Source: Planctomycetota bacterium
GTDB lineage: Bacteria; Planctomycetota; Planctomycetia; Gemmatales; Gemmataceae
Assembly: GCA_021807595.1 (NCBI GenBank)
Contig: JAKBCS010000032.1
Coordinates: forward strand, 1-41,938
Direction: 5' to 3'
Length of the DNA: 41,938 nucleotides
Shown: positions 35,642-41,938 of the stretch, in pieces
Position numbering within the stretch: position 1 is the first letter of the stretch
How the letters are laid out: every line of letters starts with the position of its first letter
The notes under the pieces: model-generated
Databases searched by the model: none
What the model saw: the letters and a program-made list of their open reading frames with translations, nothing else
Told to the model about the DNA's origin: nothing
Program-made: the position numbers and the translations under genes

Positions 35642-35949
35642 TCGACTGCGAGACGGCGACGACGCAGGTAAGCTAATGTTGCCGCGCCGGCACCCGTCAG
35701 CGCCAGGACGAGCGTACCCGGTTCGGGAGTACCGCTCGATGGTGGTACACTGCTCGTGTGGCCTCCCCCATCACCGGGATTGACCGAAGGCGGATTCGAG
35801 CCATCGGAGCCCGATCCATCCGACGTGGTTGGCGGCGGGGTCGGCGGCGGAAACACGGCATGGGCCGGCGACTCCATCGCTGCCAACACACAACAAATTG
35901 CCAAGTATGGGAGAAGGCGGAGACCGCGAGTGGTCAACGACGCATTCAT
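35626..35949 (-). CDS. Small PEP-CTERM sorting-signal protein
   Basis: A 107-residue exported protein. Signal peptide at 1-32 (ending SPAHA). The mature part, about 33-73, is almost only Pro, Thr, Ser, Gly and Asp (PPPTPPPTTSDGSGSDGS). The C-terminus is a complete PEP-CTERM signal: TPEPGTLVLALTGAGAATLAYLRRRR, that is a PEP motif, a membrane helix and an arginine cluster, which exosortase cleaves in species that link such proteins to exopolysaccharide. No exosortase gene is in the window. GGAG lies seven bases before ATG 35949. The last codons (EGSVG and stop) are encoded by a repeat unit, so the tail after the arginines seems to have been replaced or extended by the repeat. Confidence 0.85.
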   Translation of the reverse strand: MNASLTTRGLRLLPYLAICCVLAAMESPAHAVFPPPTPPPTTSDGSGSDGSNPPSVNPGDGGGHTSSVPPSSGTPEPGTLVLALTGAGAATLAYLRRRRLAVEGSVG

Positions 35950-36283
35950 CTTATCACTCCTCTATTTGTTCCGTTTCGGGTCGTGGGCAAACACTCGAAT
36001 CAGCTCGAGCAACACTTCCTTACCACGACGCGGCAGACGCCGTGAAGGCCAATCCTCTCCTTCTACGCTCGCCAATTGTGAAGATGGACAAACTCGGTAA
36101 TACGGAGCGATTGCCGAGCGGCATAGCAGCCGGTCGCCTGGGTCGGCGAGGAAAGCGCGCGGTGAACTGGGAGGATAATATGGATGAAATCACTTCTTTT
36201 CACTGTGCCGAATAGCCGAAAAAACTAGGCGAGAGGGGTGGCGCACGCGCCTCCGATTGTCGGCTCGTTCGAGGGATAAGAGG
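35950..36283. other. 334-base divergent intergenic region
   Basis: Lies between the PEP-CTERM gene (minus) and the BBP7 gene (plus), so both promoters should be here. I see no convincing -35/-10 pair, RNA gene or repeat. The several short open frames lack ribosome sites and family features. Confidence 0.5.
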
Positions 36284-37936
36284 ATGAGAAAGAACCGCTT
36301 TTGTGTGGGCATCGTAGTCCTCGCCGTATTGGGCAGCACTTCACCGTCGCGCGCGGAAGATTCGCCCTGGAAGAACGTCCGCGAGGTGCCGAACACCGAA
36401 CCTCCCCTTGCCGTACTCGGGTCGCCCATACTCCCCGACGCCGATCCACCCGCGCAAATCGAGAGGCGAACCCCTGCGCCCATTCCGGAAGATGGAGCGA
36501 TTCAAACGGTCAGTTATCAAACCGTCGTTCCCGCCCATGTGCCGGCCGGCAACCCAACGACGAAGTCGGAGATCATCGCCGTCAGCATGCCCACGTCGAA
36601 GTCGGGGACCGCGTCGGGCGACGAGTACGACGATTCCAGCGAGACGCTCTTCGCCGTGGATCGACCGCTCCGCCGACTCCGGCCGGTTTCGGCCTACAGC
36701 GACGGCCCGACGGGGAGTTCGGCTGGGGCTGCCGTCATCCCGAACGCATTGCCCCCCTCTCCCGAATGGGACGCCCCGACGAACGGCGGTTTTGAACTCG
36801 CCAACCCATCTACTCTCATTCAGGACGATTCCGATTCGCCCTTTGGCACTCCGTATAGTCCCCAAGGACGACGCCTGTACGCCGACGCGGAGTATCTCTT
36901 GTGGTGGATCCAGGGGCAAGCGACGCCCGTTCTGGCATCGACCGGCAACCTCACCGGGTTCGGCGTTCTGGGAGCGCCGGGCACGCAAACATTGTTCGGC
37001 GGCAATACGCTTGGATCGGGACCGTACTCCGGAGGACGCTTTACGCTCGGCTATTGGTTGAACGACGAACGATCCAAGGCATTCGAAGTAACCGGGTTCT
37101 TTCTTGGCCCTCTTTCCAGTTCGTTCAGCACCAATAGCTCCATGCACCCAGTCATCGCCCGTCCGTTCCTCGATGCGAATAACGGTCAAGAGTTCGCCCA
37201 ATTGACATCCGTGCCCGGCGAAGGCACTGGGACGTTATCGGTTAACGCGCCGACTTCGCTGTGGGGTTTGGAAGGCAATTTGCTCTGTTTGTGGTGTTGT
37301 GGCTGCAACTATCGTATCATGCCCTTGATCGGCTTCCGCAACATCAATCTCGACGAATCACTTACCATCACCGAAAACATACAGAGTCTGCCCACCGCGC
37401 CGCCGCCCTTTACCAATCAAACCATCACCGTCAACGATACCTTCAACACACAGAATCACTTTTATGGCGGCCAAGCCGGTTTGGCGGCTTGGTGGTATTG
37501 GGGCCGATGGAGCATTCAGACGCGCGGCAAGGTTGCCCTCGGCGACACGGTGCAACTGCTCGACATCAGCGGCAGCCAGCGTTTTGTCTCGCCCACCGGC
37601 GCGGTGCAGAACTTCACGGGCGGCCTGTTGGCTCTCAATAGCAACATCGGTCATTACTCCCATAACGCTTTCAGCGTGGTTCCGGAACTCGGCATCAATC
37701 TCGGCTATCAGATTCTGCCCTCGCTGCGCGCCTTCGTCGGGTATAATTTCTTGTATTGGAGCAACGTCATCCGTCCGGGCACGTCCATCGATCGTACCCT
37801 CGATGTGACGCGAATTCCCAATTTCCCACTCAACCCCGAACCGGCCCCCGTGCCAGGACTCCATCCCGCGCCGGTCTTCCACGAGGTCGGCCTGTGGGCG
37901 CAAGGGTTGACCTTCGGAATCCAATACAACTATTGA
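36284..37936 (+). CDS. BBP7 family outer-membrane beta-barrel protein
   Basis: A 550-residue protein of the BBP7 family, described in Rhodopirellula and expanded in planctomycetes. Signal peptide at 1-25 (ends PSRA-ED). A variable, Pro/Ser-rich region follows to about 185. The barrel part starts at RLYADAEYLLWWIQGQATPV (about 195-214) and shows alternating aromatic strands: SGGRFTLGYWLND, LWGLEGNLLCLWCCGCNYRIMPLIGFRNINLDE, QAGLAAWWYWGRWSIQTRGKVALG, LGYQILPSLRAFVGYNFLYWSNV, and a final strand GLWAQGLTFGIQYNY ending in an aromatic residue, as outer-membrane barrels do. ATG 36284 has GAGGG eleven bases upstream. The function of the family is not established; it is probably a surface or pore protein. 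A hairpin follows the stop. Confidence 0.9.
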   Translation: MRKNRFCVGIVVLAVLGSTSPSRAEDSPWKNVREVPNTEPPLAVLGSPILPDADPPAQIERRTPAPIPEDGAIQTVSYQTVVPAHVPAGNPTTKSEIIAVSMPTSKSGTASGDEYDDSSETLFAVDRPLRRLRPVSAYSDGPTGSSAGAAVIPNALPPSPEWDAPTNGGFELANPSTLIQDDSDSPFGTPYSPQGRRLYADAEYLLWWIQGQATPVLASTGNLTGFGVLGAPGTQTLFGGNTLGSGPYSGGRFTLGYWLNDERSKAFEVTGFFLGPLSSSFSTNSSMHPVIARPFLDANNGQEFAQLTSVPGEGTGTLSVNAPTSLWGLEGNLLCLWCCGCNYRIMPLIGFRNINLDESLTITENIQSLPTAPPPFTNQTITVNDTFNTQNHFYGGQAGLAAWWYWGRWSIQTRGKVALGDTVQLLDISGSQRFVSPTGAVQNFTGGLLALNSNIGHYSHNAFSVVPELGINLGYQILPSLRAFVGYNFLYWSNVIRPGTSIDRTLDVTRIPNFPLNPEPAPVPGLHPAPVFHEVGLWAQGLTFGIQYNY

Positions 37937-37946
37937 CCCTACCGGA

Positions 37947-37988
37947 CTGCTCCTCTCTACTCTGAATCGAATCGAGAGAGGGGAGCAG
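37947..37988 (+). terminator. Hairpin terminator after the BBP7 gene
   Basis: CTGCTCC-TCTCT and AGAGAGGGGAGCAG pair over about twelve positions with a small bulge, starting ten bases after the stop codon. No T run follows. The remaining gap to 38123 has an AT-rich GATATAAAATATC palindrome that may be a -10 element for the next gene. Confidence 0.5.
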
Positions 37989-38123
37989 AACGGTACGATC
38001 CCATCTTCGGGTCGCAATCCAGGCGAGAAATTGGCCGCGCATTCCCTTTTGCAAGCGACGATATAAAATATCCCGATTGATGTCCCGCCTGAATTAGCTC
38101 CATTACCCACCGAGAGACTCCCT

Positions 38124-39365
38124 ATGAATCGATCCGCCTTCGTTCTCACGCTCGTTTTCGCCGTTTGCCTCGTTCCGTCGCTCCGCGCGGACGATTGGCC
38201 GGAGTTTCGCGGACCAACTGGGCAGGGGATTCTTCTAAAGGGCACGCCGCCCCAGACGTGGAGCAAAGACGAAAACCTCGTTTGGAAGCGTGAAATACCC
38301 GGCAAGGGATGGTCGTCGCCGATTGTCGCCGGCGGTCGGGTGTATCTGACCACAGCCGTGACACTGGACAATGGCGATCGCTCGCTGCGGGCTTTGTGCC
38401 TGGATGCCGTCAAGGGAGAGAAGCTCTGGGACAAACAGATCTTCGTTGAAAACGGCAAGGAAGCGCCGAAGATACACGGCAAGAACAGCCACGCCAGTCC
38501 GACGCCGATTGTCCGCGACGGTAAGCTGTTCGTTCACTTCGGCCATCAGGGGACGGCTTGCCTCAATCTCGACGGTACGATCCGTTGGCGCAATACCTCG
38601 TTGGGCTACGCTCCCGTCCACGGCAACGGCGGCTCGCCGATCCTCGTCGAAGATATGCTCGTCTTCAGTTGCGACGGCAGCGACAAACGCTTCCTCGTCG
38701 CCCTCAACGTGTCCGACGGACAAGTACGCTGGAAAACGCCTCGCACCAACGAGGCTCCGCGCAAGTTTTCCTTCAGCACGCCGCTCGCCATCGAAGTCGG
38801 AGGGCGGAAGCAAATCGTCAGCCCCGGCAGCAACATCGTCACCGCCTTCGATCCAAAGGACGGAAAAGAGATATGGAGTGTTCGATATAATGGCTATTCC
38901 GTCATCCCGCGCCCCGTGTTCGCCAACGGTTTGCTGTTTATCTGCACCGGCTACGATCGACCGAGTCTATTGGCCATCAAGCCCGACGGCACGGGCGACG
39001 TTACCGAAACGCATGTGGCATGGAAGACGAGCAAGGCCGTCGCCCATTCGCCGTCGCTGCTGTCGGTCGGTGCGGAGTTGTACATGGTATCGGACAACGG
39101 CATCGCCAGCTGTTTCGATGCGAAAACGGGCGAGGTCCATTGGCAGGAACGAATCGGTGGCACCTACTCGGCTTCGCCGTTGTTCGCGGACGGCAAGATT
39201 TACCTGCTGAGCGAACAGGGCACCACCGTCGTCCTCCGAGCCGGCAAGAGCTACAAGTTGCTGGCAAAAAATGTGTTGGACGAAAGGACTCTCGCCTCGC
39301 TCGCCGCAGTCGATGGCACCCTGTATCTTCGCACCGAGAAGCACTTGTATCGCTTGGGGAAATGA
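38124..39365 (+). CDS. Secreted PQQ-type beta-propeller protein
   Basis: A 413-residue exported protein. Signal peptide at 1-22 (ends LRADDW). The rest is a series of propeller blades with the PQQ-like pattern: DWPEFRGPTGQGI, VWKREIPGKGWSSPIVAGGRVYL, LCLDAVKGEKLWDKQIF, VALNVSDGQVRWKTPR, VTAFDPKDGKEIWSVRYNG, CFDAKTGEVHWQERIGG. The WPxFRGPxGxG opening is typical of planctomycete outer-space PQQ-like proteins. It lacks the extra domains of true quinoprotein dehydrogenases, so a binding or assembly (BamB-like) role is as likely as an enzyme. It stands between two hairpins and is probably a single-gene unit. Confidence 0.9.
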   Translation: MNRSAFVLTLVFAVCLVPSLRADDWPEFRGPTGQGILLKGTPPQTWSKDENLVWKREIPGKGWSSPIVAGGRVYLTTAVTLDNGDRSLRALCLDAVKGEKLWDKQIFVENGKEAPKIHGKNSHASPTPIVRDGKLFVHFGHQGTACLNLDGTIRWRNTSLGYAPVHGNGGSPILVEDMLVFSCDGSDKRFLVALNVSDGQVRWKTPRTNEAPRKFSFSTPLAIEVGGRKQIVSPGSNIVTAFDPKDGKEIWSVRYNGYSVIPRPVFANGLLFICTGYDRPSLLAIKPDGTGDVTETHVAWKTSKAVAHSPSLLSVGAELYMVSDNGIASCFDAKTGEVHWQERIGGTYSASPLFADGKIYLLSEQGTTVVLRAGKSYKLLAKNVLDERTLASLAAVDGTLYLRTEKHLYRLGK

Positions 39366-39393
39366 CAACCGACTTCACCCCCCGTACCCCAAA

Positions 39394-39424
39394 CCCTCTC
39401 CCCCCTGAGTGCAGGGGGAGAGGG
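39394..39424. terminator. Bidirectional hairpin between PQQ-type and vWA genes
   Basis: CCCTCTCCCCC and GGGGGAGAGGG form a perfect eleven-base stem with a nine-base loop. It lies 28 bases after the propeller stop and faces the convergent vWA gene. This CTCTCCCCC..GGGGGAGAG form is a very common intergenic repeat in many bacteria. Confidence 0.65.
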
Positions 39425-39492
39425 GAATCCGGAACCGTTTCTGAGCGAGGGATTCCAATCGGGCCACCCAACGCTAACGGTTGGGATCGCGC

Positions 39493-40647
39493 TCAATAGT
39501 CGATGTTATACTTTTTGGCCTGTTTGCGCAGGCTTTCGAGTACCTGGTTGTCGAAACTGTCTTTTGCGTCCTTGCCTTCTTTCTTGGCACGCTTGGCCAA
39601 CTCTTCCTTGATGTACGCGCCGCGCTTTTTGTCCAGTTCCAGAGCTTTTTTGTTCAGTTCGGCGCGGCGTTTCTCCAGCTTTTCGAGATACTCCTTGCGT
39701 TCCTTGGCGTCCATTTTTTTCATCTGATCGGGTAATTCGTCTTGCTTCACGTCTTCGAGCTTGACCTTGCCGCTCTTGATGGCATCGAGGAGATCGTAGG
39801 CGGCGGCTTTGCCGTCCTTGGCTCGGAAGGCGGCCCGGTCGGCGGCGGCGGGCGCGGGTAAAGCGCCAGCGGCGCGGGCTTTCTCTTCGCCATCCTTTTT
39901 CATGGCGCGGCCTCCATAAACCAGCGTCGTTCTGGCCAATTCGCCGTTGATGTCGGCGAGTTCTTTATCGAAGGGGGTGGCCACGGCCACGACGCCGCCG
40001 GTCTGCGCGATTTGGGCGTAAGAGCCTTCGGCTAGTTTGCAGATCTCTTTCCAGTGCTTTTGACATTCGGCGTCGCCGCCACATTGAATGGTGTTGACGA
40101 TGATGCCTTTCTCGCAGGCTTTCTTGCAAGTGACGGGATATTTCACGTCGTCGGCGTAGTCCATGTGCGGAGGCGCGTCACCGACCAGGAAAATGATGCG
40201 CAGCGTCTTTTTGTCGGCACTCCACTTGATTTTATTGACGGCGTCGTCGAGCGCTTGATTGACGCTCTCCGGGCCGTCGCCGCCGCCACCCGCCTGAAAC
40301 TCGCGCAGTTTGCCGTGAATGGCGTCGAGATCGTCGGTCAGTTCGACGATTTTGGTGAGGTACTCTTCAGGACCGCGATCGCGGAACGCGACCAAACCGA
40401 TCTTCAGATCCGGCCCCGGTTTGCCCCCAGCGATCTGATTGCTAATCGCCCAGATTTTATCCTTGGCCCCCTGGATGAGGCCGCCCATGCTGCCGGTGGT
40501 ATCGAGACAGAAAACCACTTCGATTTTCGGTTTGGCTTTCTTGGCTGGGGCTTTGTCGTCTGCCGCACCGGCGGGGGCGACGAGGACGGCAACGGAAACC
40601 GCTGCCACCCAGAATACGAGACGGCGAAGGGAGGAGCGAAAAGTCAT
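39493..40647 (-). CDS. Secreted vWA-domain protein with coiled-coil C-terminus
   Basis: A 384-residue exported protein. Signal peptide at 1-29 (ends PAGAAD). A vWA domain fills about 42-240, with an intact MIDAS: DTTGS at 49-53 (a DxTxS variant of DxSxS), a later threonine and GDAPPH. GGGGDGPESVNQALDDAV is a common loop in this subgroup. Cysteines near 176-206 (KKACEKG, QCGGDAECQKHW) may form disulphides. The C-terminal 85 residues are Lys/Glu-rich and predicted coiled coil (MKKMDAKERKEYLEKLEKRR). By family it binds a partner protein through a metal ion; partner unknown. AGGAG lies seven bases before the ATG. Not linked to the DUF58/double-vWA genes. Confidence 0.88.
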   Translation of the reverse strand: MTFRSSLRRLVFWVAAVSVAVLVAPAGAADDKAPAKKAKPKIEVVFCLDTTGSMGGLIQGAKDKIWAISNQIAGGKPGPDLKIGLVAFRDRGPEEYLTKIVELTDDLDAIHGKLREFQAGGGGDGPESVNQALDDAVNKIKWSADKKTLRIIFLVGDAPPHMDYADDVKYPVTCKKACEKGIIVNTIQCGGDAECQKHWKEICKLAEGSYAQIAQTGGVVAVATPFDKELADINGELARTTLVYGGRAMKKDGEEKARAAGALPAPAAADRAAFRAKDGKAAAYDLLDAIKSGKVKLEDVKQDELPDQMKKMDAKERKEYLEKLEKRRAELNKKALELDKKRGAYIKEELAKRAKKEGKDAKDSFDNQVLESLRKQAKKYNIDY

Positions 40648-40891
40648 GGTTTACTCCTGCACGAAAAGAAATTGAGGGACACTCCTCAATATAAGACGAT
40701 CAAAACCGGCGATGGATTTCCTCGATCGAGCGCGCAGCGCGGAAACGGGAGTCGGAATAACTCCGCGTCTCGTCCCTCGCGCCGTGGACCGGCCGGTCTC
40801 CCGTTTCTCGGCTCCGCGCTCGAAGTCGAACCTATCGACAGGTAAAAACTTAAAAACGCATCCATTTTGTCCGCTTCGGCGAGGGCCGACT

Positions 40892-41938
40892 TCATGAGAA
40901 TCCGCCCCGTTTCGTCCATATCCCCTTCCGAAGGAGTCTCGCGTCACTTCCCGACAGCGTGACTCCTCGCCCACCCCCCACGCGGTTCGCCGGACAGACA
41001 CCATCGAGGCGCTGCAACTCCTCAGTTACGTCGGCATAATTCTCCTGTTTCAATCCCAGGCATCGTCCCAGTTCGGCGACCACCGTTCCATTGTGGGCCG
41101 TATGGCTATGGCAGGCGAGACAGAAATCAGCTAGCCCCTTCTCATGGAGCCTGCGCTGGACCACTTCTAGCGCCGCCGCCTTCTCGCTGACGAACAGTAC
41201 GGTCTTCCCGATGGCCAAGAACTCGGCAATGATATTGGCGATTGTTTGACTTTTGCCAGTCCCAGGCGGCCCGTCTAGCACAAAACTGGCTCCGCGCGTG
41301 GCTGCGCAGATTGCCTTGTGTTGGCTGCTGTCTGCGTCCAGAATATGGAAAGTCTTAGACGGATGCGTTCGTTGATCGAGTTCACTGTCTTCTGGAAGGT
41401 CTTTCGGTTGGCGCGACTCGAGCGTAGGGTCGCGGGCGATGGCCCGGCACAGGTCGTGGCACGCGATGCGGTCGCGGCTTTTTCCCAGATCCTCCCACAT
41501 AGCGAGTTTCTGGAAACTGAACGTCCCCAGCGCTACCTTATCTTGCACCTCCCAGCGCAGTAGGTGGCGGATGGATCGCTGAATTTCCTCAAAGTATCGG
41601 GTACGATAATTCGTGTCTTCGACGTTTCCCGCTTCGTCTTCGAGCATGGGTAATTGGAGCTTAAAATCATCGGCGAGTAATTGAGCGAGGGAGTGGTTCG
41701 GGAGGATGTCCTCGTCTTCTGCCAAAAGTTTCCACGGAGCCTCTACATTGTCGCGCTCCAACCGCACGGGAACGAGTAGGAGCGGCGAGAGGATCTCATC
41801 CTTGCTGTCTATCGACTCGAACCAGCGCAAGAAACCGAACACGATGTAGAGTGTGGCGACACCTTGCTCGGCCAGTGCTTCGCGGGAGTTCATTGCCAAG
41901 CGCTTTAGTCGGGCTGACAACTTCTCGTCGGGAAAGTC
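40892..41938 (-). CDS. DUF4011-type superfamily 1 helicase, 5' end off the window and prematurely ended
   Basis: The frame is open to the right edge, so the N-terminus is missing. What is seen begins in the region before the helicase core (IVFGFLRWFESIDSKDEILSPLLLVPVRLER) and reaches a Walker A motif, GPPGTGKSQT, then the next helicase block LFVSEKAAALEVVQRRLHEKGLADFCLACHSH and LGRCLGL. Family proteins go on for many hundred residues with Walker B and motifs III-VI. Here, after EELQRLDG (near 41005), the sequence turns into an unrelated Gly/Arg-rich tail of about 38 residues and stops at 40892. So the gene seems cut by a deletion or rearrangement and cannot be an active helicase as read. Such helicases are often fused to nucleases and are found in mobile or defence contexts. 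Confidence 0.75.
   Translation of the reverse strand, partial: DFPDEKLSARLKRLAMNSREALAEQGVATLYIVFGFLRWFESIDSKDEILSPLLLVPVRLERDNVEAPWKLLAEDEDILPNHSLAQLLADDFKLQLPMLEDEAGNVEDTNYRTRYFEEIQRSIRHLLRWEVQDKVALGTFSFQKLAMWEDLGKSRDRIACHDLCRAIARDPTLESRQPKDLPEDSELDQRTHPSKTFHILDADSSQHKAICAATRGASFVLDGPPGTGKSQTIANIIAEFLAIGKTVLFVSEKAAALEVVQRRLHEKGLADFCLACHSHTAHNGTVVAELGRCLGLKQENYADVTEELQRLDGVCPANRVGGGRGVTLSGSDARLLRKGIWTKRGGFS

Noticed and set aside
38061-38073. GATATAAAATATC palindrome as an operator or promoter
   Set aside because: It contains a good -10 hexamer, but no -35 lies at a suitable distance and the symmetry is short and AT-only, so I did not list it as a feature.
40686-40919. 77-residue minus-strand frame after the truncated helicase
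   Set aside because: The purine-rich AAGGGG sits only two bases before its ATG, too close for a ribosome site, and it has no recognisable domain; most likely a chance frame in the gap.

Overview
The window reads as ordinary chromosome from a planctomycete, most likely of the Gemmata/Gemmataceae group. This rests on family content seen in the translations: a DUF1559-type secreted protein, a BBP7 outer-membrane beta-barrel, a DUF2760 protein, a PEP-CTERM protein, a PQQ-type beta-propeller, DUF58/BatA-like vWA proteins, a DUF4175-like giant protein, and GC-rich hairpin repeats between genes. I see no rRNA, tRNA, CRISPR array, transposase or prophage. Both ends cut through genes.

Region by region. 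1-2.7 kb (minus): a three-gene run of sugar-phosphate isomerase/epimerase, class A beta-lactamase-like hydrolase and Gfo/Idh/MocA oxidoreductase. 2.8-5.0 kb: a LysR regulator divergent from an exported protein with one CxxCH haem motif, with a good LysR-type palindrome between them. 5.0-5.8 kb: a DUF1559 gene interrupted by an in-frame TGA. 5.9-14.3 kb (plus): an S9 peptidase, then DUF58 and a giant protein that joins two vWA/BatA-type modules. 14.3-20.5 kb: pyrE, an ACT-domain protein, a RutE-like nitroreductase, a DUF72 protein, DUF2760 and a GH32 fructan hydrolase. 20.5-25.2 kb: msrA, an OmpR/histidine kinase pair followed at once by an ECF sigma factor, and a DinB protein with a near-consensus promoter. 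25.4-28.0 kb: a Uma2 remnant, a LarA/DUF2088-like protein and an Rpn-type nuclease. 28.0-33.0 kb (minus): a DUF4175-like membrane protein with a very long charged low-complexity region, followed by an NtrC-type response regulator. 33.4-38 kb: a cell-envelope set with a Wza-like export lipoprotein, a small secreted protein, a PEP-CTERM protein and a BBP7 barrel. 38-40.6 kb: a PQQ-type propeller and a secreted vWA protein. 40.9-41.9 kb: part of a DUF4011-type helicase that ends early.

How the genes relate. The strongest functional groupings are the DUF58/double-vWA pair, the two-component plus ECF cluster, and the envelope set at 33-38 kb. No complete new system is evident. The observations most worth checking are the double-vWA fusion with a G10 tract inside it, the stop-interrupted DUF1559 gene, the LysR palindrome beside an unassigned haem-motif protein, the repeat that encodes part of a signal peptide, and the truncated helicase.
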